From: Strigops habroptila
Taxonomy: Eukaryota; Chordata; Aves; Psittaciformes; Psittacidae
Assembly: GCF_004027225.2 (NCBI RefSeq)
Contig: NC_044288.2
Span: 5,383,719 to 5,447,718, forward strand
Reading direction: 5' to 3'
DNA: 64,000 nt
The translations under genes and the position numbers were made by a program. Position 1 is the stretch's first letter. Each line of letters starts with the position of its first letter. The notes beneath the pieces were generated by a model. The model did no database searches. It had not been told where the DNA came from and saw nothing but the letters and a program-made list of their open reading frames with translations. Of this stretch, positions 1 through 18,702 are shown in pieces.

Positions 1-115
1 TTTGCCTCAGAGCTCATCTCAATCTCCCCTCTGGCAGGTTAAAGCCATTCCCCTTGTCCTGTCCTCACAGGCTCTTTCCTTCCCTCCAACAGGACCCTCT
101 CCAGCTGTAACACCT
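1..115 (-). mobile_element. CR1 LINE fragment, cut by window edge
   Basis: Antisense CR1: CAGAGCTCATCTCAATCTCC and GGTTAAAGCCATTCCCCTTG match the other copies, fading after about 110. Confidence 0.85.
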
Positions 116-3069
116 TTCTGCTCACTTCGGGTCAACGTTTCCTCCGCTGCATTACTCACTTCCTCCGTTTGTCTTACAGCAAGTCTGTGCCTCTGAAACA
201 CCCAGTGCAGAGCTGCTGCCGTGCTCGGGACACCTCTTCCTTTCTGCAGGGAGAGAACCAGCCCTGCAGCCTCAGAGCTGGCTTTGATGCTGAACCTGCT
301 GCCTTGTAAGGTGGCATCATCACACCGCACATGATACCACACACACACACTGTGCCTCCATCACACAGCACCCCTTTTCCCAAGGCCTGTGCAGGAGCCT
401 TGGGTCAGATCCTTGCCTCTGGAAACACTTTGAAACTTTAGTCAAGCTGGCCACATCCTGGCAATCCCCCATGGAGGGAACCGGATGGGTTCAAATGGAA
501 GCTGAGGGAGCAAGAAGGGCACAAGCAGAGCCTGGAGAGCCGGCTGGGGCCCCATGGACACTGGGTACCTGATTCCCTATGGGCTGGGGGCTGCATCCGC
601 TGCCCAGGACCCTTCCTGGGTCACTGCCTGACCCAGGGGAAGGCAAGAGGAGCATCCAGCAGCCTCTGACCTCTGCCACAGCAAAGCTTCCCATTTCTTC
701 CTTCCTATTTTGGAGTATTGCTTTAAACACCACCAGTCCAGCTACCCTGCAGCACTGCGGCTGGGCTCTTCCCCTGCCTCTTTGCCCTTTCTTTGTGCAG
801 TGGGAGCAAAGCCTTTCCTTTGATGAGCTCTAATTACCTTTCCCATCTATTTCTGGCACAACTGGGAAGCTAAAGAGGAGACTCTTCTTCTCTAGCCCCA
901 AAACACACGGGTGGACCCCTCATTCCTCTTTACAAGCACCTTCACTCAGCCTCCTCACTTTCACATCCAAGTTTTTCCTACCCAAACCCTCCTTCCTCGG
1001 TTCCCTTTACGCTGTCTCATGCTTTGTGGGGATGCAGCCACAGCAATCCCCTCATGCTGAGAGCAGGAAGCAACACACGACAAGTGAGAATGATGTGACC
1101 ACTCCAACAACTTGGCTTGGAAGGGAAGAGCTATGGACAGGCTCACCAGACTTGGAGAGCTCAGTGCCATTCAGCCAGTTCCCCTTAGCCCCACTGCCCA
1201 ACAGGAACAGCCTTAGATCATCCCAGGAATTCTCCTTCTCTTTCCCAAAGTTGTGCCCTAACGTTTTTCAGGAGCTTTCTGCCCCCCAGCTCCTCCTTTC
1301 AAAGAGAACAGCAGCAATTCCTCACCCTGTTGGGGTAGGAAAAGCTGCTCAGAGGAGGCAGCCTCGGGGCTCAGCACAAGGCTGACAGGATGGAGACAGG
1401 GCAAGCTTGCTGAAGTACAGGAAGCTTTCAGCAGGGTGCCTGTGTGTGACCTCCTTAAACTTTAAAGAGATCAGTGAACTGAGAGGAAGATCTAACCTAT
1501 TTTAGATGGATAAGAAACACAATGCAAGTGCACAGCAGTTATGACAGGTCCTCCCCATCGATGCGCCCCGAGGAAGCGGTAAGCCACAGGCTGCGTCGTG
1601 AAAACTCCACAATAACAGTGGGCAGGGTGGCAGCTCCTCTGACTCAGTGCAGGGGGGAAAACACCCATCAGCGATGGCTCTGAGCAGCATTCCCCCGGGC
1701 ACCACAGCCAAGAGGTCCACCAGGATGCCTGGCACATGGGAAAGTGGTACTTACTTACACTCAGAGAGGATGCTCCAGTTCACTCATGCAGAAGCCTTGG
1801 GTGGGAGAATGAGCGCTTGGAACTGGATCTCAGCTGGGGTTTCTGGGTGCGTGGCAGCACAAACAGCAGCAGTTTGCGGGAATAGTTTTGGTTTGTGTTA
1901 GGGACCGACCCTCCCAAATTGCTCCATGTGCCAACAAGACTGTCACTGCGATAGAAAAGGGCTGTTAACATCATAACCAAATCAATCACCACCACCTCTT
2001 CCTCTCCTGCACAGCTTCCTTTAGTTGTGTTGGTTCAGCTTTGACAGAAGTAAAGATTCCCTCCACCCCTTCCAAAACTCTCTCTTCAGGTACTTTACAG
2101 GCAGATCAGCCTTAAAACCCTGCAGCACTTTTCAGCTGCAGGCCCAACTATGAACACAAGAGTCTTCACCCAGTTAAAAGGTCTCATGGGGTCCACAACA
2201 ACCCTTGATCCCCTCCCCACCAAGACCCTCCCCATCATACCTGCACAGAGCCACACAAGCCCTTGTCCCTTCAGGTGACATCCTCAGGAGGGTTCCTCTC
2301 CCACAGCCAGTAAATGACCTTTCAAGACTGTGAGGTTTCAGGTTTGGGTTTTGAAGCAAAGCACTATCTCCAGGAGCTTTGTTTGTGATTAACTAGAAAG
2401 GGTCATTGCCCTGTATTAAATTAAAAGCAGACATTTGAATAAAGACCATAAAGTTACTCAGCAGGTCAGGGAAGAACACGCTGTACTGCAGGACAGCAGA
2501 TGGGAGGGGAAGATTCTTACACAGGAATGTGAGCATTGATAAGTCCTACTGCATTTCCTCCCCAGTTCATAACAAAGCTTTAGAGCAAAGTCTTGACATG
2601 TTGGTGTATTATCATGCTCAACATCTGGCACAGATGTGCTTTATAACTGGATAAAACATGGCTTTATTTCCAGGCTGCACTGTGGAATTGCCCATTGGAA
2701 CTCAAGCACAGCCCATAGGATTTATGCCAAAATAATCAGTATTATTCCTGAGACACCCAGCACCACTGAGGCTCTCATAGTGGAACATGCCAGCTACACC
2801 TCCGCTGTGCAGTGAGCCAACTTCAGCAACGCCAAGTGAACAGTGGACACTGGACATGCTGTGATCTGCTACAGCAGTTTGGAGCTTTGATTTTTGGCTC
2901 TGTGACACTGCATCAGTCAACAAGCCTGTCAATACATCCAGCCATCAGACTGCGTATGGAGACCCAAGACTGTCAGAGGAACCCCAGGGAGGAAGGCTGA
3001 TTCCCTGACTTCCCTGGAACGCCAGCCAAAACGTTGACTGGTCTTTCAAAAAGCCACCAGAGACCAAAT
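116..3069. other. Intergenic sequence 3' of ZC3H12A
   Basis: No coding exon is recognisable on either strand. A 12-bp CA run lies at 339-350 and a plus-strand AATAAA near 2438. In human the convergent neighbour on this side is MEAF6; I looked for its C-terminal coding sequence and did not find it. Confidence 0.5.
2662..2667 (-). terminator. Alternative minus-strand AATAAA poly(A) signal
   Basis: A second canonical hexamer lies about 425 bp beyond the first. It could give a longer ZC3H12A transcript, but with no transcript data it is only a candidate. Confidence 0.25.
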
Positions 3070-5044
3070 CATTCAACTCAGCAGTTTTTATTTATATAAC
3101 ACACGTTCTTGCTTTGCCATGGCTTTCAGCCGGCTGCCTCCATTCAGTACATGAGCTATATACTGCATAATGCTACAGAGAGGTCAGTAAAATGTCAGCT
3201 TGTGAGTATAAAATGTTAATCTTCTGATTGCAAGAGAAGAAGCATGTATCAGCATTCCACCAGAACACCAAACCCCACCACGCCAAGTAACACAATGGCT
3301 GAGTCGAGACTATTCTAATTAAAACCAGCCTCAAGCAGCAAGCTGCTGGACAATAACATTAAAAAACCATTTTTCCTGTAATTTACAAATATGCAAAGTC
3401 TCAGGTTACTTAAAATTAAGAAGCATTTTGCTTACTAACATGAAACATTACTCATCTGTAATGTATCATAATTCACCAGGTATACAGGTTTCTGTGTCCC
3501 TGTGGTTTTTATGGCACATGGTGCCAGTCTGGGTAGGTCACTCCTTGGACAGTCAGAGGGAAGAACAGTGATTGATAGAGAAAGCTATTCCTGAAGAGGG
3601 TTCTCCAACAGCTGTATCCTGCTCTCCCCATCATGACCTGCCACTCAACGACCTGGGTTTCACCACAAGCTGGACGTATTTAAAAACACATAACAAAAAC
3701 CACACAGATACAATGTGTATCAACAAATCAACTGCTTCTGGCCTGCAAGTGCAAGAAACACCTTTGCATTCTAAGCACAGTGAAATTCCAGGACCAGAAC
3801 CAATTACTACAGCAATTGGTTTTGCATCTTTAAAATCTGTTACAGTATCTACAGTAAAAAAAACCAAAACATCTTGCAGAGTAAAAGGGAATGAAAGGGG
3901 AACAGTCTTACCAAGTAAGCCTCATTCTACGTTTTTGGATGCCGCTATAGTTTGACAAAGCTGAAGGGGACAGGAGAACATTAGTAAGAAGATGAAGCAA
4001 CAGCTTTACAGAGGGGAAAAATATTAAGGAATCCTCCAGAATAGCACTGGCAGCAGTCCAGACATGACTACAGCTGTTTTACTGGGTGCTCAAAGCTATT
4101 GCTGTCTGAAGACACAAGGCACAACATCATAAATCCTCCCTGTCAGTGTTGTACAGAGATAGCCTAAGACACGTTACCAGGCAAGGCCAGCGTTGCAGAG
4201 CAGCATCTACAGCGTGGTCATCCACGTGCCCTGACAACTGCATGTCCCAGCTCTGGAGCAGTGTCAGGCCTCTCGTCCTGAGGAAGGGCTGCACTCCCAG
4301 CTCTGTTTCCTGGGAGCTGAGCAGCTTGCTAAGCACTTGTGGTACATCTTGGAGAACTGCGTCATCTCAGGAAGGTCAGCTTCAGTGGGAGGGGTATGGA
4401 AAGCATCCTCAAAGAAGTGCACCAATAAAGCCAAATTAGAGTCAGCCAAACCTAGCTCCGTACTAGATATAATCCAACATTTCCCACAGATCTGCATGGA
4501 AGGATTTAGTAAAGAGGCTTAGTTAAGAGCTAAGAACAGCCTTGACAATGCATTTCAATCTTCACAAACAAGCCTCATGCCACTGCAAAGGTAGCAGCCC
4601 AGATCTTTCACAAGCCCCCCCAAGTCCTCCCTCTGCATGCCTGACAATGCACTAAACCATCCCAAAACTGAAGCCAATGGGAGGAGTAAGGTCACATTCA
4701 GTTTCTGAACAACTGCAGGAATTGAGGGTGGGCCTAACTCACCATGCAACCCCCAAAGGAAAAAGCCTGCTCTGAGGTTGCAGCCTCTTCTGTTCAACAC
4801 CCAGAGCCTCTTCGACAGCCCCTGGGGAAGATGAGACCTTAAGGTGCTCTCACCCAAGAGGGGCACACTGTTGTATCTAGACCAGAATTTGCTGTGAGCA
4901 TACTACAACCTGGTATCCAGCCTCCAACTAGAGCCTGGTACTTCCAAGGAGTAAGAAGGAGCCCTCAGAAGGCAGCTATGGCAGCTATAGAGTGCAACAC
5001 TGCCCTTCAAGCTTTTCACATGCCTGGCTGCCCTCAGCATCACC
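3070..5044 (-). other. ZC3H12A: Predicted 3' untranslated region of ZC3H12A
   Basis: The stretch runs from the true stop codon (5047-5045) to the first good minus-strand poly(A) signal. It is about 2 kb, has no repeats I recognise, and shows no splice-like breaks. Mammalian Regnase-1 degrades its own mRNA through 3' UTR stem-loops, so similar hairpins may lie here; I could not fold it. The plus-strand open frame at 3572-3955 is antisense to it and is not treated as a gene. Confidence 0.65.
3087..3092 (-). terminator. Poly(A) signal AATAAA, likely 3' end of ZC3H12A
   Basis: A canonical AATAAA reads on the minus strand. About 25-45 nt further on (lower coordinates) is a G/T-rich stretch containing TTTGGTCTCTGGTGG, the usual downstream element. 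Cleavage near 3065-3075 is predicted. Confidence 0.6.
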
Positions 5045-11310
<6,266 letters not shown>

Positions 11311-11593
11311 CCTCTCTCCAAGCCGGGACACCGGCGGCCTGGCTGCCGGGAGCGCCTCAGGCCAGCCCGGACGGAGGGAACGCTGCCCGCGCTCATGGCT
11401 CCCGCGGGGGACTCCCGGCCTCGGCTCACGCCCCGACCTGCGGCCAAGGCGGGCGTTAGCAGCGGAGCACAGCCCGGCCTCCGCAGGGGTCCCCACCGGG
11501 CCCGGGCCAGGCCGCGGCCGCCGCGTGTAAGGCCTGACCGGGGCCCCCCCCACCCTCCGCCCCCGGAGCCGCCCTCCCGCCCCCCTCTCTTAC

Positions 11594-11640
11594 CGGCCTG
11601 CCGCCGACGGGCCGCCGCTGCGTCTCCATGGGCCGGAGCA
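11594..11640 (-). other. ZC3H12A: Candidate non-coding first exon of ZC3H12A
   Basis: Between the predicted start site and a strong donor (CAGGCCG then GTAAGAG) lie about 47 nt. A 5' UTR intron would then join near 11346 (acceptor CTCCCGGCAG) ahead of the ATG at 11310. Human ZC3H12A also has a non-coding first exon. An ATG at 11629-11627 would be a short upstream start. An unspliced leader is possible. Confidence 0.4.
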
Positions 11641-11662
11641 GGGCGGCGGCGGGCCGCCGCTG

Positions 11663-11668
11663 CTTATA
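11663..11668 (-). promoter_or_regulatory. TATA box (TATAAG) of ZC3H12A
   Basis: The minus strand reads GGTATAAGCAGC in a G/C-only neighbourhood, so an A/T hexamer stands out. A start site about 30 nt downstream would fall near 11637, directly before a short exon-like stretch with a good donor. A TATA box fits a rapidly inducible gene. I saw no convincing NF-kB site close by. Confidence 0.55.
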
Positions 11669-11981
11669 CCGGGGCCCGGGCAGCGCCGCGCCAACGCGGA
11701 AGGGGAGAGCGCGGCGGGGGCGGAGCAGCGGCCGGCTTCCCCGGTCCGCCCGAGCCCCGCCCGGCCGCGGCCCTGCCGGCGAGACCGCTGCTCCCAGGCC
11801 GGGCGGTACCGGACCGGACCGGACCGGGCCGGGCCCCGCCGGGGCCCCGCCGGGCGAGCGGAGGGGGCCCGGAACTCGGCCACCCTTCCCTCCGCTCGGC
11901 ATCCCCGGTTCCCTCGGGGCCCTCCCTTCGGGATAACCCCGCAGATGTAGAGGCAGGTCCCAGTGCAAACACCTGGCTTGT

Positions 11982-12000
11982 ATGCAAATCGTGTTGCAAT
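11982..12000 (+). promoter_or_regulatory. Octamer ATGCAAAT with adjacent TTGCAAT (POU and C/EBP type sites)
   Basis: A perfect octamer at 11982-11989 is followed by TTGCAAT at 11994-12000, about 320-360 bp upstream of the predicted start site and just outside the CpG island. C/EBP factors act in inflammation, so a role in ZC3H12A control is plausible, but short motifs also arise by chance. Confidence 0.3.
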
Positions 12001-12035
12001 GCGGGCAGATTTGCCCCGACAAGCGCGCTCGTTAG

Positions 12036-13423
12036 GTAAATGCGCCCTCCTGCTTCCCGGTGTCCTCCTGGGACCTCCTCCTTCTTGCTGGAGGATGTGG
12101 GGGGCCCTCAGCCCCGCTTCCAGCTGCAGAACCCCTGGTGGGCATCTTCACCCTGGATTAGTGGTCAATGCGATGGAGAAGCTGGTTCCTCAGAGGGTTT
12201 TCCAGCTTGTCCTTGGCTGCTGTTATTCCGACATTAAAAACGTTAAAACTCCAGTCCTGGCTGTTTCTTACTCTCCCCGTCCCCATCAGAGGTAGATGTC
12301 AAAAGGTAATTGGGTCTCAGAGCTCCAAAACGCCTGCTCAGTGCATCCCAAGAGAGATAGTGCATCCCCTGACCCACATGGAGTGTAAGGTAGTACCAAC
12401 CCCCTGCCCCTCAGCATGTTAAAGAGCAGGCCCTGGCCTTAGAGCTGTCGGGAAAACATCACTCAGTGCCCATGGAAAGCAGAGGACACCTGTGAGCTGA
12501 GGCTGGAAAGGAAGGGAAATGTGATGGAGGGCAGGGGACAGTGGGTTCTATCAGATCCTGCATCACCGAGGGGTTGCTGAAAATGCTGCGGTTTAAGCTG
12601 AGCCTAAACTGTAGGCAGCTTTGGGCAGGAACGTGTCAATGCACAGACACAAGCTTTGGGCACATCAGCAATGGTGCTCGGTGTGTGTACATTCTGTATG
12701 TGCTGCGCTTCCAGCAGCCGCTCTTGGACACAGCACACGGTGACACTGAAGTCACCCGATGGATGCACGACAGCAGCATCTCCCATCGCGGTGACCTGCC
12801 TGGAGGGTGCCCAGGCAGGCTGCGTGCCCCGTGTCCAACACGCAGGAGGCTGGAGCCTCTGACACACTCTGATCCCGATGTGATGCCTGTGGCTGTAATC
12901 CAGCCGGCGGAAGCTTATCAACCCTGGCTTTTAGAGCAGATAAGAGCCAACAGGAAGCATCTGTCAACTGCCAGTACCTGTCCCCTGAGTGTTCTGTGAA
13001 GCCACCCTTGCAGCCTGTGCGTAACTGCAGGAATTGAACTAACATTTCACAATGTGCAAAAATTTTACATCTCTGACTCCTGATTAATCATTCCTAAACA
13101 ATTTAATGAAGGTAGTTGCAAATTTGCTTCCCCGAGGCCATGTACCGGAGCCCAGCTTAAGAGCAAGGGAACTCTCCCAGTTACAGGAATACATTTGCAT
13201 TCATCTTCCTTGTGGTTACCCTGAACAATCATTTTTTCTTGTCTCTGGCCATGTCTGAAACCGCACTGTGTACTCAACAGTAACACACACACAGAGGCTA
13301 GATTCAGATCATAGATAATATCCTTAGTCAGTACTTAAGTAGGTGCTTTCCCAACTCTTCTTTCCTTTGGAATCTACTCCTGTCAGCATGAATTTAGCAT
13401 TGTTTGTGTGCTTTTGCTTCCAG
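12036..13423. other. Sequence upstream of ZC3H12A; possible divergent transcript intron
   Basis: No repeats or recognised genes. A plus-strand donor-like TTAG/GTAAAT sits at 12035/12036 at the edge of the CpG island, and the acceptor at 13423 closes the stretch. The open frame at 12541-12999 has no recognisable homology. Confidence 0.35.
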
Positions 13424-13486
13424 GCTAAAGTCTATTGCACCAAAAAGTATGGCCGCAGATGTGCTTTTTATAGGAAATACCCCAAA
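13424..13486 (+). other. Candidate small exon of a divergent transcript
   Basis: A pyrimidine-rich tract with TTTTGCTTCCAG precedes, and GTAAGA follows, exactly 63 nt. The stretch is open in one frame (AKVYCTKKYGRRCAFYRKYP) but matches no protein I know. It lies 1.8 kb upstream of the ZC3H12A start on the opposite strand, where human has a head-to-head lncRNA (LINC01137, from memory). A lncRNA exon is likelier than a coding one; chance splice signals are also possible. Confidence 0.2.
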
Positions 13487-16400
13487 GTAAGAGCCACAAA
13501 GCTGGATCTCCTCATTTATGCAAAGCAGTGACAGCAACTGCATGCTGCCTGTTTTGGTTTGGTAAGAAGAGAAGCCAAGGTAGAGGGTCTTGGCTTCTCC
13601 ACCCTAAAAGTCAAAAGGGGTCATGTGCTGGCTGCGTCCCAAAGCTCCCTGCACTTACTTTTGATTTTCATTTTCTTTCCTTTTCACATTTGCAAACTGC
13701 TTTGAAGAGAAAGTGCTTCAGCTGCTTGGCATCGCAAGGGCTGCTGCGGAGGCTGCAGCTTCTGAGGATATGAAGATTTCCAGAACAAAGGCTCAGCTAG
13801 GATCACTGATGCACCCCTCAGCGAGGCTCCCCACAACCACCTACAAGGCAGGAGGTTTTGCTTCTTCCCTGGGCAAGGGTCCCCTGTGCAGGGAGAGGTG
13901 CTGGGTGAGCAGAGCTGTCCTGCAGAGCCACCTCCTCTTCCCGCTGCTGGGAAAGGCTCTTGCAACTTCTCATTCCAAAGCAAGAAATCGGCTCTCACTT
14001 AATTGTGATTTGAAAGTGTATTGACCCGTTCCACTGCACAGCCCTGCGGAGGAGGTGTTGCAGTTAAATTCCTTGTGCAAACACGCCTGGAGCGTCTTCA
14101 GGGACAGTCCCACGTCTGCTCCACTCTCACCTTGTGCTGTGGGGCTGCTGCCGTAGCACCGTTACGGTGGTTTCTAACTCCTGCTTCCTCCAAACGTGCC
14201 CACAGGCCTCTGCCCCGCTCTGCTCCCCCAGGGGGTCAGATCCAGCAGGACTTCTGTGAAACCACTGCCCCAGGAACAGTATCCCACAGAAAACCATCAT
14301 CGTCGCAGGTCCAGTTGTCCCAGCCTGGGGAATGCTGGAGGAGCTGCAGAACAGACAAGTCTGAGAGGAGGGAAGAAGCCGTATTCAGAGGAGCCTAAAC
14401 AGCACCAAGTCTGCCAGAGACATGCCAAGAACCTTATCATGGATTTCACAAGGGGTGCTGAGCACCTCTGTGGTGTTTTGCAGAAGTGCTTTCCTACTTG
14501 CACACTCTGCTTCTGCATCCAGACCCCCAACAAACCCCCCTTGGTTTTGGGAGGTATCTTGCACAGATGATGGTTTGTGTTCAGTGCTCAGGCCCTCGTA
14601 TCACCACAATCTGACTGTCCTTCTGTTGGGGTTGGATGGTGGGGATGGACATAGTCCTGGTCCCTGGGCTGAGGCGCTCAGTGGGGCTTGTTGAGGAGGT
14701 TGGGCTGTTGGGTAGCTGCATCATCCCCTTTCTGCTGCAGGACAGGCTGTCTGCTGGCACTGCTGGGCTGCCGAGTGCTGCCGTGGCTCCGTCCTGCTGT
14801 GAGATATCTGCACCCACAGGAAAGAGGTGGAAATCCCCTCTGCAGCGCACGCATGCACGGTGCCTTTCCTGAGGAGGAACTTGTGAGACTGAGGGTGAGG
14901 GGATGGGGAAGGTGAGGTCAGATGGTAGAGCCAGGCTGGGCATTAAGGGCAGCCAGCAGTGTCTCATGGTGCTGGAGGGTTATCTTTCTGAATCAGGGCT
15001 TCTAATAAGCAATAAAGAAACAAAAGCATCCGGGGGCAGCAGTGATGGTGAGGTAGCCTGTGACAGCAGGATCCCTATCCCAGGGATGGGCTCAGTCCCT
15101 CCCAATCCTCCGTCTCCTTCCACTTCTCTGCTGACTCAGCATAAGCTGTCCTGCAGTCTGCTTCATTGCTCATGAACAAGTCTCATAAATTCCTGACATC
15201 ACATTGTTTTCTAGGGATTTTTCTAGGTGTTACCACTCCCGTGTCCCAGATTTCAAAGTAAGAGCTCATCCTCTGGCAAAGAAGCCTTTCATCTCCCACT
15301 CGTATATTTAACGCAGTCAAAATAGGTGATATTCAAGGATTGTATTATCTGCTGGTGGGGAAGAAGCTGATCATGTGCCACTCCCTTGGGAAGAGATGCC
15401 AAATGCTAACCCACCCCAGCCAGGAGCCCTGTCAGCAAAGTGGCTGTGGGCCTGGCTGCCTACCTATGGGAGCACAAGGCAGCTAACTTATGTTTCAAAG
15501 TGTGCTAATTAAACCTCATTTATAAATGCCTATCTGGGACCACTTATGTTAATGAAGGACAATTTAAATGGCCTTATCCAGAAGCATTTGGGAGTAAATT
15601 AAACTGAATTAAGCCCACTTTAATTTCGAATGAGAGTTCTATGCAGAATTTTAATGCTCTTTAATCCACTTTAGATTTAGTTACTTCAATGTAATTTTCT
15701 TGAGAGTCCTGTGTAGACAAGCCCTGAGCCATGAGGGGCAGATCCCTTGAGCTCTCTGCGAGGGGATGGGGCTGCCTTGTGCTCCAGACTGCTTTGGCAT
15801 CCTAAATCCCTGCTCATCTACGGACTGACCTAATGGTTCATCTCACTGCACCCATCGACATGTGCTCCGGGGTGACGTGAACAACACCAGATAGACTGAC
15901 TAAATCCTGCCATCACCTGCCATGCAGGGATTCAAGAGGCTGGCAGAGCTGTGCCTGGATTTACTTTTACAGCGAGCAGTATAATTTATTACGCAGTGCT
16001 CAGCACATCTAGGAATTAAAGGGAAAAAAACCAAGTGATGATTTATGCCCTTTCTTTGGAAGAGGGTCACCATGCCTCACGAGGAAAGCCAAGCAATAAC
16101 GCTGGAAGGAAAGCTTAGCAACATCCCTTTATAGCAGTTTGCTTTTATAGCCGCAACCACTCACATTTATGGAGATGCTGACTGAGAGACCATCTGCTTC
16201 TCTCGCTGGCCTCAATAAAGACATCTCTGATGGCAGCATCATAGCTGGTTGCCAGAGTAAGAACCCATCAGCTGACGCACGCTCCGGTTTGGAAGCGTGC
16301 CCGGCGGAGGCACCAGTGGGAAGGTCACTCCCCTCTTGTGGGAGCTCCGCTCTGGCAAGCACGTCGCCTGGTCCCCAGCCCTGGCGCAACGTGCCACAGT

Positions 16401-18702
16401 GATTAGAGAGGAGGGGAGGGAGCTGAAGTCTTCTCAGAGAAAAGGGAAGTCGATCAAGAGAGAACTAGAGGAGAAGCCAAACAAGGATTTGCAGAACTGA
16501 CTGACTCACGTTTTGAGCCTGTGTGCCCGCAGTACTTGTCACATTGCGAGCTCCATCCATGAGTATGGGACTCCTCTGCAGCTGCAGACAAATGCGCTGA
16601 TTTTTTGCTGAAGTATTCTCTCTTGAACTTATTCCTCGGCTTTTAAGAAGATCCTCATAAGCACTCTTGCAGAGTAACTTACTCCCTGCGTAGCCCAAGG
16701 GCTCCTTGAAGAGTAGATGTGTTTCTGAGGCAATCGCTTGCTCTAGAGGAGAGCGCACACTCCCGAGGGACCATGCCAGAGTAATTTATTTGCCTGTCAC
16801 TGTGCCTGCCTGTCTGCCTGACTAGACACGGCCTTAGGTACTACTCTGAGTAAGCAGCCTTGATCTCTACCTTTGGTCGGAGTGAATGATGGCATTAAGT
16901 TTTAGGAGGACAGGTTTATTTCCTCAGTGACAGATGGATCGGGCACACCCTGACTATTTGTTTTCCTCTTGTGCTTCTGTCAAGGAAAAGAGTGATCCTT
17001 TCAGTGTCTGGTTTGACTCTAAATTGCTGCTGAGGGTTGAAGTGACAGGGACAGCAGAGTACTTACCTAGACTGTTGCAAGGGCAGCAAGGCGAGTGTGT
17101 GAGGCCTTGGCTGAGCAGCCAGGGATGATGATCCTGCGAGGAGCTGTGAAAGGAATCCTCATCCTTCGTGTCTGCCCCACTGCGCAGCTCAGTCTGCATC
17201 TCCCAAGGTCATCTGTGAATGCTAAGCTTGCATACCAGTGAGGCACAGACAAACCACAGCACAGCTCCCAAGAAACCCTGTCACCAACCACCCTGGCAGC
17301 AAGGAAAGGGCTTGGCTGGGCCTGGGAAAGTGGTTTCCCCGCATCCCTGCACCAAAGCCAGGAAGGATTGGTCCCACTGCCCCTGCCCACGGTGCACCAG
17401 TGACTCAGTATCTGCATGATTCCTCCCTGCTGTGATCACTTCAGCCCAGCAGATGCGTTTAGCAGAAGTACACAGAGCATTTGCACTCAAGTAGCACTCT
17501 TTCCTTCTTGAAGCAGTGCTCCTGGCTTACTGGATAACCTCAGGTTTACCACAGCAGAGTCAAAGCAGAGAAAAGCTACAGACTCAACTAATAAATAATG
17601 ATGGGGAAACCCAAGCAGTTACGCAAGTGCCTGTGACAGCAGCTATTTACTGTTTCACTAAGCTCTTCCCAGTCATAGCCCCTCTGCCGGAAAATGTCAG
17701 CTCTCCCCTTGTCCAGGAACATCCCTGTCTGCTCAGCCCAGGGTTTGTTCAGATGCAGCATCTGTAGCCACGGATTTGCTGTACTCTGACATGCCCGGGA
17801 GCGTTTTCTACTTCAGAGCTAAAAGAGTAATAGAAGATGAACAAACATTTCAAGGTATTAACATAAGATGTTTAAATAGACAAGCACAGAATATTTTATC
17901 CCACCCAGAGCAATGTGAAGAGCATGGGGATTTATGCCTGTTGCTGATCAAATACCTCTTGAGAAGTCACGTCCATCTGGGAAGCAGTTTTTCGTCTAAG
18001 GAACTGAAAGCAGAGGACACACAAGCGAGGGAGCAGCAGAGCCGGGAGATCTCTTGCTCTTCCCCTCCAGGGACGGAGGCAGGAGATGGGGGCAGGAGAT
18101 GCAGAGCTCGCCACCGTGCCTACACTATGGGCATCAGAGGGGATACAGCACAATTACACCTCCGGAGCCCTGCACATGTTGGGGCAGGGGACAAAGCTTC
18201 CCAAATCACCCAGGGCTGAGATCCCTGCGGGTCCCCAGGGAGAGCCTCATGGCATCATATCCATCATGTGCTTCCAGCATGCGGGCGCGTGGTGACATTG
18301 GGACCCAGCTCAGCACACGGGTTGGGAGCGAGCCAGGTCAGCAGGGCTGGCTGTCATGGCTCATAGCTCTTAGTCATCTGTAGGCATGTCTCAGGGATGA
18401 ATGGAGACATGTAGCAGAACCCAGAAGTGTCAAACGCTTCGTGAGCAGAGGGACACACATCCCCACGCTGTCTGCTCCGTGGTTTGCTGCTGCGTTGCCA
18501 GCCCTGAGAGCAGGAACTTCTCCCTGAGTCACAGGAACGTGCTCTCACCCGGCAGCTCTCGGTGCCTGCAGCAGGAGGGAGCAGCAGAGGGGCAGCAGCC
18601 ATCCAGCTCCCCCAGGCAAGGGTACTGGTGCCAGCAGCAGCTCTCCAACAGTCTGTCCCGAGCTGCTGCACATGCTGATGGTGCCGTCGTGCAACCGAAA
18701 TC
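13487..18702. other. Gene desert, first part
   Basis: Unique sequence without recognised genes or repeats. An AT-rich block at 15480-15720 is listed separately. A minor purine-rich duplication (GGCAGGAGATG twice) lies at 18079-18100. Confidence 0.5.
15480..15720. other. AT-rich island with homeodomain-type cores
   Basis: TAATTAA at 15506-15512 and many TTAAT/AATTAA words lie in about 240 bp of unique sequence between G/C-richer flanks. The composition resembles conserved non-coding enhancers; conservation is not tested. Confidence 0.3.

Noticed and set aside
116-3069. Search for the 3' coding end of the expected neighbour MEAF6
   Set aside because: No matching coding sequence seen on the plus strand; the gene probably lies beyond the left edge.
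13343-13531. 62-codon frame with a basic, Cys-containing segment as a secreted or peptide gene
   Set aside because: No signal peptide or known match. The splice-like signals around 13424-13486 better suit a small non-coding exon, if anything.
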